Origin: Dictyobacter aurantiacus
GTDB lineage: Bacteria; Chloroflexota; Ktedonobacteria; Ktedonobacterales; Ktedonobacteraceae
Reading direction: 5' to 3'
Assembly (NCBI RefSeq): GCF_003967515.1
Contig: NZ_BIFQ01000001.1
Coordinates: 1 to 64,000 of the forward strand
Length of the DNA: 64,000 bases
Under the pieces are notes generated by a model, which was given only the letters and a program-made list of their open reading frames with translations, did no database searches and had not been told where the DNA came from. Made by a program: the position numbers and the translations under genes. This document shows, piece after piece, positions 17,047 to 26,116 of this stretch (within the stretch, counting starts at the first letter, position 1; each line of letters opens with the position of its first letter).

Positions 17047-18545
17047 CGTCATTATCATAGTAGACATGAATCATCCCGAAATTTTAGGGGATGAGATTGC
17101 AAAAGAAAGCCTCCTGGGAGAGACTGAGAAGAAAAACACCCCAATCAGTCATCACCCAGGAGGTTTGTATGTATCATCAGTATGACACGCCCACGCCTCA
17201 TCAGCAAGCTCAACGTCGCTTGTCTAACACGATGCTGGAGGCGCTCCAGCAATTTCTTGCTCCCGCTATCCGTGAGTTAGACGAGACGCTCGATGCCCGG
17301 CTGGTTCGCACCTTTGTGGACACGATTCTCGCCCTCATTGTCTTTCGCGACCGTGCCAAGAACCTGTTGCTGAGCGAATTGGGCGCCTTTATCGCTTCCC
17401 CAGAGCATGCTCCCGCCGGCACCAAACGACTCAGTTCCCTGTTGCGCTCATCCCGCTGGTGTGCTTGTCTGCTCGAACGCTTTTTGTGGCGTCAAGCCAC
17501 CACCTACATCCAAGCCCTGCGGGAGCAGCAGCAAACGCCGCTGGTGCTGTGGGATGAAAGTATGCTGGAAAAGCCTGAAAGCAGCCAATGAGAAGGCTTG
17601 GGCTCGGCGCGCTCGAGTAAAACGCGCCGCCTCACGCGCATCAAGCCCGGCTACTATCAGCCACCCAAAGGCACCGTCTTTGTGCCAGGCATGCAATGGT
17701 TGGGGTTGGTGGTGGTGGGATTGCAACAACCTGCCGTGCTTGCCGGGATGCAATGGTGGAGCAAGTTTGCTACGCACCGTCGCTGTGAAGAGCTCTGGTG
17801 GCTGGGCCGAGCTATGGCGGCATGGGGCCGTGAGGTCGTCCATATCTTTGATCGAGGGTTTGCTGGTCAACCCTGGCTGGAAGAATGTTGCCAGTTGGGC
17901 ATCCGCTTCGTGATGCGTTGGCCCAAAGAGTATCTGCTCAGTGAGCATGATGGCTGGGTCTGGAATCGGCGCAAAGCCTGGATGATCACCCGAGGCAAAC
18001 GCAGCCAAAGCACACGTCTGCAGTGGAATGGGCACTTGCATCGCTGGATCGAGGGAGGCGTGCTGGCCGTCCCAGTTCACCATCCCAAGGTGGCTGGGAA
18101 CTTCTGGCTGGTGGTCTCGCGTCCGGGCAAAGGGCAGTTGCCGTGGTATTTACTGACGAATGAAGAGATCCACACCTCCGAGCAGATCTGGGAGATCGTC
18201 GACCACTATGCGCGCAGATGGCAAATCGAGATGACCTGGAGATACACGAAAAGCGAGTCGGGCTTTGAGAGTCCACGCTCTTGGATGTGGGAAGCACGCC
18301 AGAGACTGTTGATGATTGCCGCTATGGCCTTTGCGTTCCTGCTCTCTTTACTTCAGCCCTCTTTTGACGCTGTGCGAGGACACCTGCTCAAGCAGTGGTG
18401 TCCTCGCACGGGCGAACGGTTTCGTCAGTTTGACGTTCCGCTCTATCGACTTCGGGAGGCGTTGAGCTTTCTCTGGCTCTATTATCCTCCCTACGTTCAG
18501 CTTTTCCCTTTTTCGGGATGATTCATGTCTACTATGCTAATGACG
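17047..18545 (+). mobile_element. IS4-family element with ~25-35-bp terminal repeats
   Basis: A perfect 25-bp inverted repeat (17057-17081, 18511-18535; begins ATAGTAGACATGAATC) extends outward to about 35 bp with one mismatch (to 17047 and 18545; CGTCATTA at both outer ends). The transposase gene inside carries a nonsense codon. No direct target duplication is visible. The right end overlaps the 3' end of the zinc-finger gene. Confidence 0.8.
17169..18521 (+). pseudogene. IS4-family transposase with in-frame TGA
   Basis: The start is ATG 17169 with AGGAGGT 5 nt upstream. Codon 141 is TGA (17589-17591), following LVLWDESMLEKPESSQ. The same frame continues EGLGSARSSKTRRLTRIKPG and is whole to 18521. 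Catalytic blocks are LWDESMLEK (D), VHIFDRGFAGQPW (D) and WQIEMTWRYTKSESGFE (E). TGG to TGA is the simplest explanation, since the flanking sequence has no other damage. Selenocysteine or recoding is unlikely at this position. Confidence 0.85.
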
Positions 18546-18807
18546 ACAGGTCCAGTCCTACCTGGTCGATATAGCACCATCCCCATTCTTCCCCTGGTTC
18601 AAAGAATCGGATAATGGGATGATTGGTCTGGTGGAAATGCCGGGTCGCATGCCTGTTCTTCGAGGAATCGCAGCATCCGACATGGCCGCAGATAAGGCAG
18701 AGACGCAGGTGAACCCAGCTATCGCCCGTCTTGAGGCAATCCTCGCATCCACGGCTCGATGGCGTCACATCTTGCATCTGATCCAGATGCGTACAACCTT
18801 TAGCCAT
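18532..18807 (-). CDS. UBP-type zinc-finger protein
   Basis: A protein of 91 residues from ATG 18807 (AAAGGAG 6 nt upstream). It is nearly all one ZnF-UBP domain: C-x-H at the start (GCTHL), GCEDCLKTGDSWVHLRLCLI, CGHVGCCDSSKNRHATRHFH and HPIIRFFEPGEEW..CYID. In eukaryotes this domain binds the ubiquitin C-terminus. Free-standing bacterial copies are common in soil genomes and their role is unknown. The last codons and the stop lie in the repeated end of the neighbouring IS4 element, so the native C-terminus may have been altered. Confidence 0.85.
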   Translation of the reverse strand: MAKGCTHLDQMQDVTPSSRGCEDCLKTGDSWVHLRLCLICGHVGCCDSSKNRHATRHFHQTNHPIIRFFEPGEEWGWCYIDQVGLDLSSLA

Positions 18808-18892
18808 TTTTTCTCCTTTAAGTGAAATGGAGAGAGCCAGCTTCCCGGCTCTCTCCACTTGAACGTCCGCCATTGATGAGGTGGTTCCTATC

Positions 18893-19723
18893 CTACTTCG
18901 CCTGCAGGAAGGAGAGCAGATCGGCGTTAAACTGATCTTTATGCGTCAGGGTCAGGCCGTGTGGGGCGCCCTGGTAGACATTCAAGGTGGCGTCCTTGAC
19001 TAGTTTGGCGGCCTCGTAGGCGGAGGCCTCGATCGGCACGATCTGGTCGTCGTCGCCGTGCACGATCAGCGTCGGCACATCGATGCGCTTGAGGTCTTCG
19101 GTCAGGTCGGTCTCGGAGAAGGCTTTGACGCAATCGTAGGCGGGTTTAAGGCCTACCTGCATCGACCAGAGCCAGAAGGCGTCCTGCAGGGCCTGCGAGA
19201 CCTTGGAGCCGGGTCGGTTGGCGCCAAAGAAGGGGCTGCTCAGATCCTGGTAAAACTTCGAACGATCACCGGCGACACCGGCACGAATGCCATCGAAGGC
19301 TTCGATCGGGGTACCCTTGGGGTTGGCCTCGGTCTTGAGCATCAGCGGGGTGACCGCCCCCACCAGGACCGCGCGGGAGACGCGTGAGGTGCCGTGGCGC
19401 CCAAGATAGTGGGCGACCTCGCCGCCACCCGTGGAATGTCCAACCATGGTGATATCGCGCAGGTCGAGGGCCTCGATAAGTTCGGCCAGATCGTCGGCGT
19501 AAGTATCCATGTTGTTGCCATCCCATGTCTGGCTGGAACGACCATGACCACGACGGTCGTGCGCGATGACGCGATAGCCATGAGAAGCCAGGAAGAACAA
19601 CTGATCGTCCCAGGCATCGGCGTTGAGCGGCCAGCCATGGCTGAAGGTGACCGGCTTGCCCGTACCCCAGTCCTTGTAGAAAATAGTCGTGCCGTCTTTG
19701 GTCGTAATTGTGCCAGTACCCAT
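18893..19723 (-). CDS. Alpha/beta hydrolase, non-heme chloroperoxidase-like
   Basis: A protein of 276 residues, the usual length. Motifs in order: [12 protein letters not shown] (oxyanion loop), [18 protein letters not shown], nucleophile [16 protein letters not shown], acid in [10 protein letters not shown] and His in [10 protein letters not shown]. Ser-Asp-His triad complete. This is the perhydrolase/chloroperoxidase subfamily (arylesterase activity; cofactor-free haloperoxidation as a side reaction). Follows the VOC gene on the same strand after 43 bp, so probably one operon. AAGGAG lies upstream of the ATG. Confidence 0.85.
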   Translation of the reverse strand: MGTGTITTKDGTTIFYKDWGTGKPVTFSHGWPLNADAWDDQLFFLASHGYRVIAHDRRGHGRSSQTWDGNNMDTYADDLAELIEALDLRDITMVGHSTGGGEVAHYLGRHGTSRVSRAVLVGAVTPLMLKTEANPKGTPIEAFDGIRAGVAGDRSKFYQDLSSPFFGANRPGSKVSQALQDAFWLWSMQVGLKPAYDCVKAFSETDLTEDLKRIDVPTLIVHGDDDQIVPIEASAYEAAKLVKDATLNVYQGAPHGLTLTHKDQFNADLLSFLQAK

Positions 19724-19766
19724 AATTTTTTCTCCTTGGTTACTAATATCTTAACTTGCTTCTTAT

Positions 19767-20717
19767 TTACTGTTGCGTTTTGTAGCGCAACGGGGGCAGT
19801 GTTTGCTCGATGAGTGGCCGCTGCTCTTCCAGCCAGGGTGGCAGCTGCAGGCTGGTGCCTAGCTGCTCAACCGTTTCGTTGATGGCAAAGCCGGGCGGGT
19901 CGGTCGCGATCTCAAAGAGCACGCCGCCGGGTTCAGGGAAATAAATTGAGTGAAAGTACTCACGATCCAGTATCGGCGTGACGTTGACATCGTGAGCATC
20001 GAGTTGCTCCTGCCACTGCTGCTGCACCTCGTCGTTGGCGACGCGCCAGGCAACGTGGTGGACCGTGCCAACGGCGACCGATCCCGACCAGAAACCCTGG
20101 GCATTGCGTACGTCTACCCGGGTGCCTGATCCGCCGGTCCCAAGCTCGTAGCGGAACGTATGCTGATCCTCCGCCGCCAGCCGAAAACCCAGGGTGTCGA
20201 CCAGGAAGCGGGCGGTCTGTTCGTGCCCATCTTCCCATAGCGTCACACTGGCCAGGCCGCGAATAGCGTGCTCGGCGGGGATGACGCCGTTGTCCCAGCC
20301 GGGAGCCGCCTGTTCACCCAGGTGGGCCACCAACTCAAGGGCCAGGCCATCGGGATCGCGCAGTGTGAGAACCTGCTCGCCAAAGCGCAGCGTTGGTCCT
20401 TGATGCTGGATACCATGTTCGTGTAAGCGATTGATCCAATATCCCAGAGAAGCCTGAGGTACCGAGAAAGCAGTCGCGTTGATCTGTCCTGTCCCCTGTC
20501 GCCCACGGGGCGCGCCCGGCCAGGCGAAGAAGGTCATAATCGTGCCTGGATGCCCCTGCTGATCACCATAGTACAGGTGATATGAGGTAGGATCATCAAA
20601 GTTCACAGTCACCTTGACCAGGCGTAGTCCCAGGAAACCGGTATAGAAATCGACATTGCGCTGCGGATCACTCGTGATCGCGGTAACGTGATGGATACCG
20701 AGAAGACTATGTTGCAT
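19767..20717 (-). CDS. Ring-cleaving-dioxygenase-like VOC family protein (MhqO-type)
   Basis: A protein of 316 residues with two VOC (glyoxalase/dioxygenase) modules. Module 1 starts LLGIHHVTAITSDPQRNVDF (metal His) and contains DPDGLALELV. Module 2 has GTVHHVAWRV (second metal His) and PGGVLFEIATDPPGF (metal Glu). This is the layout of MhqO/MhqE-type hydroquinone-cleaving enzymes, which clear quinones and are usually induced by them. AGGAGG lies before the ATG. Its position with hydrolases and a Dps protein fits electrophile and oxidant defence. Confidence 0.82.
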   Translation of the reverse strand: MQHSLLGIHHVTAITSDPQRNVDFYTGFLGLRLVKVTVNFDDPTSYHLYYGDQQGHPGTIMTFFAWPGAPRGRQGTGQINATAFSVPQASLGYWINRLHEHGIQHQGPTLRFGEQVLTLRDPDGLALELVAHLGEQAAPGWDNGVIPAEHAIRGLASVTLWEDGHEQTARFLVDTLGFRLAAEDQHTFRYELGTGGSGTRVDVRNAQGFWSGSVAVGTVHHVAWRVANDEVQQQWQEQLDAHDVNVTPILDREYFHSIYFPEPGGVLFEIATDPPGFAINETVEQLGTSLQLPPWLEEQRPLIEQTLPPLRYKTQQ

Positions 20718-20869
20718 TCGCAGTTCCTCCTTTCTACAATAGCTCGCTGCAGGCTTCTGAACCTGAGCACCTATCGAATTGCGATTTCATTTAGAGTATA
20801 GCTGCCGGACCTCCGTTCTCAGAGATCGTTACCTATCGCCGAACCATCGTTTCATCTCTCGCTGTATAG

Positions 20870-21529
20870 CTAGCGCACCGTTGCGACTGCGTGAAGGATG
20901 AAATCGGCGACCTCGTAGGGATGGGCGACGGGCGAGGCGTGGCTGGAAGCGATCTCGCGCGTGGTGGCGCCGATGCGTCTGGCCATGAAGCGCTCGGCCT
21001 CCGGCTGGATGGTACGGTCGTTTTTCGAGACCAGGTACCACGAGGGGAGACGCTTCCAGGCGGGGACGGGTGCTGGTACCTCAAAGCTGACCAGCGCGGT
21101 CGGATTCTGCGCCACGGCGAGGCCTTGCGCCTCGATCTCGGGGATGTCCTGCACAAAGTTGGCGCCAAAGGCTGGTGGATCGATCCATACAAAGCCATCG
21201 CGGTAGGAGGGAACAAAGTGCGCCGAGGCCGGGGAGGCCGGAAACTTGCCGTTGAGGTCCAGCACGCTCTCCCCCTCTTCAGGGGCGTAGGCCGCGATAT
21301 AGACCAGGCCCGCCGCGTTGCTTGCCTGCGCCCCGATCCCGCTGATCACGCTGCCACCATAGGAATGACCGACCAGCAACGTCGGTCCCGCCAGCGAGGC
21401 AAGCGCGCGCGTCGTAGTATCAATATCATCCTGTAAAGATGTCATCGGGTTCTGTACCGCCAGCACATTGAGGCCCTTGCTCTGTAGCAACGAAATCACC
21501 TTGTTCCAGCTTGAGCCATCCACAAAGGC
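20870..21529 (-). pseudogene. Alpha/beta hydrolase (copy 2), 5'-truncated by IS110
   Basis: About 220 codons closely matching the hydrolase at 14998-15714, from AFVDGSSWNKVI to the end; the GHSYGGS nucleophile and SSHASPVAHP histidine are kept. The first 17 or so residues, including LLVHG of the oxyanion loop, are missing at the junction with the IS110 transposase frame near 21528-21530. No upstream remnant was found beyond the IS110 element, so insertion was followed by loss or rearrangement. Probably not functional. Confidence 0.8.
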
Positions 21530-22940
21530 ACGCACGAAGCTGACTCCACTTCATCTGCTTCCACAGGAAACTCTCTACGTGGGGGTCGATATCGGAAAAT
21601 TTCGACATGTTGCAGGCTTCCTCTCACGAACGTTGCTCACACGCCATGAGCATTTTGAAGGCTGCCCAACCTTTGTGTTCGAACAATCACGAGAAGGTTT
21701 CCGCTCATTTGTCGAGCGCCTTGGGGAGTATGTGCCGCTCGAACAGACCATTGTTTTGTTGGAACATACCGGTCATTACCACCGGCTTTTAGAACAATAC
21801 CTGCTTGATCTGGATATTACCGTGTACCGCGTGCATGTCCAAAAGCGAGTGGAGGGCATGCTCAAAACGGATAAACGGGATGCACTGAGCCTCGCCAATG
21901 CGCTTTACACCCAGCTTGAACTAGGAGCCCAGGTTCAGGACAAAATGCAATTAGTACGCCGGATTGAGCCTCCTACTAGCGCGGCTGCCCAACTCCAAGG
22001 AGTGATGCGCCATCGGTATGAACTGGGCCACATGAGTACCCAATATCGGAATAAATTAACGGCGATTTGCGATCAACTCTTCCCTGAGCTGGTTCAAGTC
22101 TTCCGCGACCCGAATTTGCCTACGGCACTTGCCTTTCGCTCTGCGTTCCCAACCCCACACGCTATCGGCGTGGCTTCTTTGGGCGACTTACGTGCGGCCC
22201 GTCAGAGAACTTTTCCTTCTGATGCCCAACTGCTTGAACTTCAGCGGTTGGCCGACACAACCATTGGAGTCACTGATCTTGATAGACAACGAGGTCTTGT
22301 GCTTGAACAAGGCTTGCTGATCAAAGAACTTCAGCTCGTTCAGCAGCACCTAGAGGATCTCCGAACGGCCATTGTGGATATTGTCCAAAACTGTCGGGAA
22401 GGTCAGATCTTACTTTCCATCCCTCCAATCGGACCGGTACAAGCTGCAACTATCATTGCCACCATTGGCAACATTGCCAATTTTGCCAAGGCATGTGAAC
22501 TCAAGTCCTACTTCGGCTGGGCTCCGAGAAAAAAACAGACTGGGGTTACCATGGATCGGACCAACCTCTCAACCCGAGGGGTCCGCCCCATGAAGCAAAT
22601 GCTCTTTCTGATGGCGGCGCGGGCAACGACTCTCGATTGTGAATGGGCTAGGATCTATCGGCGCTTGCTCCCTCGCCTCTGCACCTACGACGAGAAGACC
22701 AAGGAGTATCGAGGCAAGAAAAAGGTGCTCGGTAGAATAGCTGGACAGATGGCTTCAATGATTTATGCCTTGCTCAAGACGGATCAGGAAACACTCTCCC
22801 AGGTGCCCCCAGGAGAAACGCCTCCTCCTCCGATGCTCTATGACCGAGAGGCCCATCGCAAGCATCAAGAAGGCTCCTATTGCTCGCTCAAGCCCAATAC
22901 GCTGCCCAGAAAGATTCTTCAACTTCCAGGTAAGTTGTAA
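21528..22940 (+). CDS. IS110-family (DEDD) transposase, start codon lost
   Basis: About 470 residues of a DEDD transposase: LYVGVDIGKFRHVAGF (first D), LLEHTGHYHRLLEQYL (E), KTDKRDALSLANAL (DxxD), and a C-terminal transposase_20 domain with LLSIPPIGPVQAATI, YFGWAPRKKQTG and the serine region NLSTRG. The related fragment at 31385-31710 shows that the normal protein begins MARKAVF. Here the frame begins at the second codon (ARTKLT) right against the broken hydrolase, so ATG is absent. Translation could only begin in hydrolase antisense at 21468. IS110 enzymes use a bridge RNA from one non-coding end; the left end seems lost here. Confidence 0.8.
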   Translation, partial: ARTKLTPLHLLPQETLYVGVDIGKFRHVAGFLSRTLLTRHEHFEGCPTFVFEQSREGFRSFVERLGEYVPLEQTIVLLEHTGHYHRLLEQYLLDLDITVYRVHVQKRVEGMLKTDKRDALSLANALYTQLELGAQVQDKMQLVRRIEPPTSAAAQLQGVMRHRYELGHMSTQYRNKLTAICDQLFPELVQVFRDPNLPTALAFRSAFPTPHAIGVASLGDLRAARQRTFPSDAQLLELQRLADTTIGVTDLDRQRGLVLEQGLLIKELQLVQQHLEDLRTAIVDIVQNCREGQILLSIPPIGPVQAATIIATIGNIANFAKACELKSYFGWAPRKKQTGVTMDRTNLSTRGVRPMKQMLFLMAARATTLDCEWARIYRRLLPRLCTYDEKTKEYRGKKKVLGRIAGQMASMIYALLKTDQETLSQVPPGETPPPPMLYDREAHRKHQEGSYCSLKPNTLPRKILQLPGKL

Positions 22941-23388
22941 TGCCCTCTCAATGAGAGCCTCCTCGTTTTCTTCCTCCAACCACGAGGGAAAGGGGGTAGG
23001 GAGCCTCAAGCTTCCAGAAAAGCTTGAGGCGTGGGTGGAAGGGGAATCTCAGGAGACGCCAGCTCTATGGGCAACAAATCTAAGTCAAGCTGTTGTGCAA
23101 GGTTCATAACAACCTGGCTGGAAATCCTCAGCAATTTCCAGCCAGGTTGTTATGAACCTTAGACAAGTGGTACCACCGTACTCCACCTGAAAACACAGAT
23201 ATCACTCATCATGGACTCCAACCAGCCTTGAGCTCAGATCTTTAACGAGGCAGCCTTTTTTGAGCAGAACAACAGCGAAGTGCGCTCCTTTACACGGGTT
23301 GAGTCCAACAGAGTGGAAAGCTCTGTCTCCAACAGACCTTGGTGAGGTTCCTTCCTTCCTCCATCCCCCCAAAAACTCGCTCCTCTTC
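22941..23388. other. Non-coding stretch with two strong hairpins
   Basis: No gene recognised. An 11-bp-arm hairpin lies at 23003-23030 (GCCTCAAGCTT / AAGCTTGAGGC), a possible transposase terminator or IS end structure. A hairpin with perfect 27-bp arms and an 8-nt loop lies at 23099-23160. If the IS110 copy is of the IS1111 type, its bridge-RNA segment would be expected just after 22940. Confidence 0.5.
23099..23160. repeat. Perfect 27-bp inverted repeat (long hairpin)
   Basis: Arms 23099-23125 and 23134-23160 are exact complements (centre CTGGAAAT-cctcagca-ATTTCCAG). There is no T-run. It may be a terminator, an element end or a recombination substrate. Confidence 0.7.
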
Positions 23389-23511
23389 TGGCTCCCTTTT
23401 CTGTATCACTCCCCCCCTTCCCCATTCCTCTGGCTCCCTTTTCTGTAGCAAACGTGGCCAATTGGCTCCCTTTTCTGTAGCAAACGTGGCCAATTGGCTC
23501 CCTTTTCTTGT
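23389..23511 (+). repeat. Helically phased tandem motif TGGCTCCCTTTTCT
   Basis: Motif starts at 23389, 23431, 23463 and 23495, spaced 42, 32 and 32 bp, close to whole helical turns. The middle units are exact 32-bp copies (TGGCTCCCTTTTCTGTAG..., spacer with ACGTGGCCAAT); the last changes to TTGTATCGA. This looks like an array of protein-binding sites. A 28.2-kb segment repeats the first three units. Confidence 0.75.
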
Positions 23512-23756
23512 ATCGACAACACCTCTCTCGTCAGCACACTGGCCTCTCGCTCGCACAGCAACGCGCCCTGCTCGGCCTGCACGACACTTCGACCGATGCC
23601 CTCTGGATACGCCTGCAGGCCATGCCTCTGCCTCGCCCCCAGCAGTTCGACACCGATCTCCAGCGCATCGTCGCTCACCTGCTCACGTCGTGCCCGAACA
23701 CCACCATCCACACCTCCCAACTGGCCGCCTTCCTGCGCACACCAGTGGAGCCATAG
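23508..23756 (+). pseudogene. C-terminal fragment of an unknown protein
   Basis: The frame reads MYRQHLSRQHTGLSLAQQRA, later DTSTDALWIRLQAMPLPRPQ and ends AAFLRTPVEP. It looks coding by residue composition and ends 25 bp before a strong hairpin. The frame is open into the repeat array upstream without a credible start, so it is probably a truncated gene. Family unknown. Confidence 0.35.
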
Positions 23757-23780
23757 CGACCAGCTTCCTCTCACACAACA

Positions 23781-23816
23781 GTGAGCAGGACCGGCACGCT
23801 GACCGGTCCTGCTCAC
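23781..23816 (+). terminator. Strong hairpin after the unknown fragment
   Basis: Perfect 14-bp GC-rich arms (GTGAGCAGGACCGG / CCGGTCCTGCTCAC) with an 8-nt loop. No T-run follows on either strand. Confidence 0.5.
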
Positions 23817-24247
23817 CTGGTTCCCCTCTCACGTAGTGTTCACAAATTCATCTCATCTATCGATCAAACAATGACACAAGGAGGCTGGCACAGTCAATTC
23901 CATTTTTATTTGGTCTGCTTTTTTCTTCGCTTTTTGAACACTTCTCCTTCTCCCTCAACCGCCTTCTTCCCTCTCCCCAAGCTCTTTCCCTCTCGTTTCC
24001 CCCCTTCCTACTTCTCCCCATGCCACCACGAAAAAACGTGCTCATTTAATTTTCGCGTTTACAGTTATACTTTGATATACACCTCAAAGCTTGTAAAAAA
24101 ACCTCATATGAAGGTTTTTCTTTCTGTCGCAGCAGAGAGTGGTGCTTCTCGTGGTTTTGTTTCTGTGAAACGTAGAGCGTAGATCTCTATATTTGCAGTA
24201 TCTCACGAAAGCGAGTGAGTCTTCACGTGAGTAGAAATAGAGACAGC
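23817..24247. other. Non-coding leader upstream of the ABC exporter
   Basis: No gene recognised; pyrimidine-rich. A small U-rich hairpin (AAAAACCT / AGGTTTTT, about 24097-24119, followed by CTTTC) could be a terminator or attenuator. The exporter promoter should lie in the last 150 bp but no consensus pair is convincing. Confidence 0.4.
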
Positions 24248-26116
24248 ATGGCCAAAAAAATCTTTCCCTTCACCTGGTTCAACTTTCACTTTCACGACCT
24301 CTGGTTCTGTATCAAGTTGATGTTCACGACCGCCCCTCTCCTCTGTACACTCACGCTCATCCTGGGCTGTGTCGTCGGCTCCTTTCCTGCGCTCCAAATT
24401 TTTCTCACCTCCGCGCTGATCGATAGTGTCATAGTGTTACATACAACCAAATCATCCGGACCTGTCGCTTGGCCTGCACTCCTGCAATCGGGTCAGCTGA
24501 ATACCACGCTGATCTGGTTGTTCCTCCTGCTCGGCATTATGCTGCTGAGCAATATCATTCAAGGTCTACAACCCTACCAGGGAGCACTCTTGAGAGAGCG
24601 CGTCGGTGATCGTTTGCTGAGTAGTTATTATCGTAAAGCGGTGAGCCTGCCCCTGGCAAGCTTTGAAAAGCCCCAGATCTATGATACCGGACAGCGAGCA
24701 TTAGAGGGTATTCGTCAATTCAGCAACTTCTGGGGCGAACAGATACAAAGTCTCCTGCAAAGTATCCTGGGAGCACTCGGCGTGCTGCTCCTCCTCGGTC
24801 AGGTCAACTGGTTAATTCTACCTGTGCTTCTTCTCGGCCAGATCCTGCTCATTACGTGGGGATTTACGGCGAACAAAGCATTTATGTCCATGAACTACGA
24901 GCAGACAGCACAGAGACGCCAGTTAACCTACTGGCGCAGCCTGCTCACCGAACGCGACGCGGCGGCAGAGGTCCGCCTCTATGGTTTGCAAGGTCATATC
25001 ATCGCAGGCTGGCGTAACCTCAATGACGAGTTGATGAAACGCCTGGCGAAACTTCGCTTACACTATCTCTTTGTGATCAATCGAGTGAGTATCCTCACCT
25101 ACAGCCTGTTGGGCTTTGGCCTGCTCATGCTGCTGTATGCCGCTGTCCATCACCAGATTACAGCTGGCTCTTTCATTGCCTTACTGCTTGGTCTGCAACA
25201 ATTTCATACGCTGGCAGGCAATCTCCAATAGCAATTCGAACATGCCTATCGCTCCACCAAAGAGATTCAGTACGTGCCCGCATTTCTGAAGCTGAAAAGC
25301 GAGGAGTTTCATGAGGCTGGTCCTGCCGCTCCATCGCTGACCCGGGACATTCTTTTCGAACACGTCAGTTTCACCTACCCAAGTATGGGGCACCCGGTGT
25401 TGCACGATCTCAACCTGCGTATCCAACCTGGCGAACACATTGCGCTGGTTGGAGAAAATGGCGCGGGCAAGAGCACACTCGCGAAACTGTTACTCGGTCT
25501 CTACCAACCCGATAGCGGGCGTATCCTGGTTGACGGTATCGATCTGCATGACATGCAGCTCAATTCCTGGCGTGCGAAGGTTGGCGCAGTCTTCCAAGAC
25601 TTCATGCGCTACCCGCTCAGCGTTCAGGACAATATCGGATTGGGGTTGCTGGACAAAAAAGATGACCCTGCTGCGATCCAACAGGCAGATGAAATGAGTC
25701 GTGCATCCGAATTTATTGAGCATTTGCCTCAGAGCTATCAAACCCTCCTGGGGAAAGAATTCGAGGGTGGGCACGACCTCTCATATGGCCAGTGGCAAAA
25801 GCTCGCCATTGCGCGCGCCTATCTGCGAGAGGCGCACCTTTTACTGTTGGATGAACCAGCCTCCGCACTCGATGCCAGGACAGAATACGAGGTCTATCGC
25901 CAGTTCCGTGATGTCGCCCGGGGCAAGACGATTGTCCTCATCTCGCACCGCCTCGGTTCCGCCCGCCTGGCCGATCGTATTCTCTTCCTGCACCAGGGCT
26001 CCATTACGGAAGAGGGCACCCACGATGAGCTGCTAGCGTCCAACGGATCCTATGCCCAGCTCTACACGATGCAGGCAGAATGGTATCAGGAGAAAGCAGG
26101 GACAGCACATGAGTAG
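24248..26116 (+). pseudogene. ABC exporter half-transporter A with an in-frame TAG
   Basis: From ATG 24248 the frame encodes a membrane domain with five or six helices (LLCTLTLILGCVVGSFPAL...), then TAG at 25229-25231 in ...HTLAGNLQ*QFEHAYRSTKE. The same frame continues through a full ATPase domain: Walker A GENGAGKSTLAKLL, signature LSYGQWQKLAIARA, Walker B HLLLLDEPASALDA and H-loop ISHRLGSA. Total would be about 622 residues, normal for a type-IV exporter half. CAG to TAG is the simplest change. The signature LSYGQ deviates from LSGGQ, consistent with the degenerate half of a heterodimer. Partner gene overlaps its end. Confidence 0.8.

Noticed and set aside
17589..17591. TGA as selenocysteine codon in the IS4 transposase
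   Set aside because: It falls where relatives have an ordinary residue, no SECIS-like hairpin follows, and an IS transposase has no use for it.
22941..23160. IS110 bridge RNA
   Set aside because: No second intact copy to define the right end, and I cannot show target-matching loops from this copy alone.
23389..23511. Direct repeats as a CRISPR array
   Set aside because: Units touch each other with no unique spacers, the spacing is uneven (42, 32, 32) and no cas gene is present.
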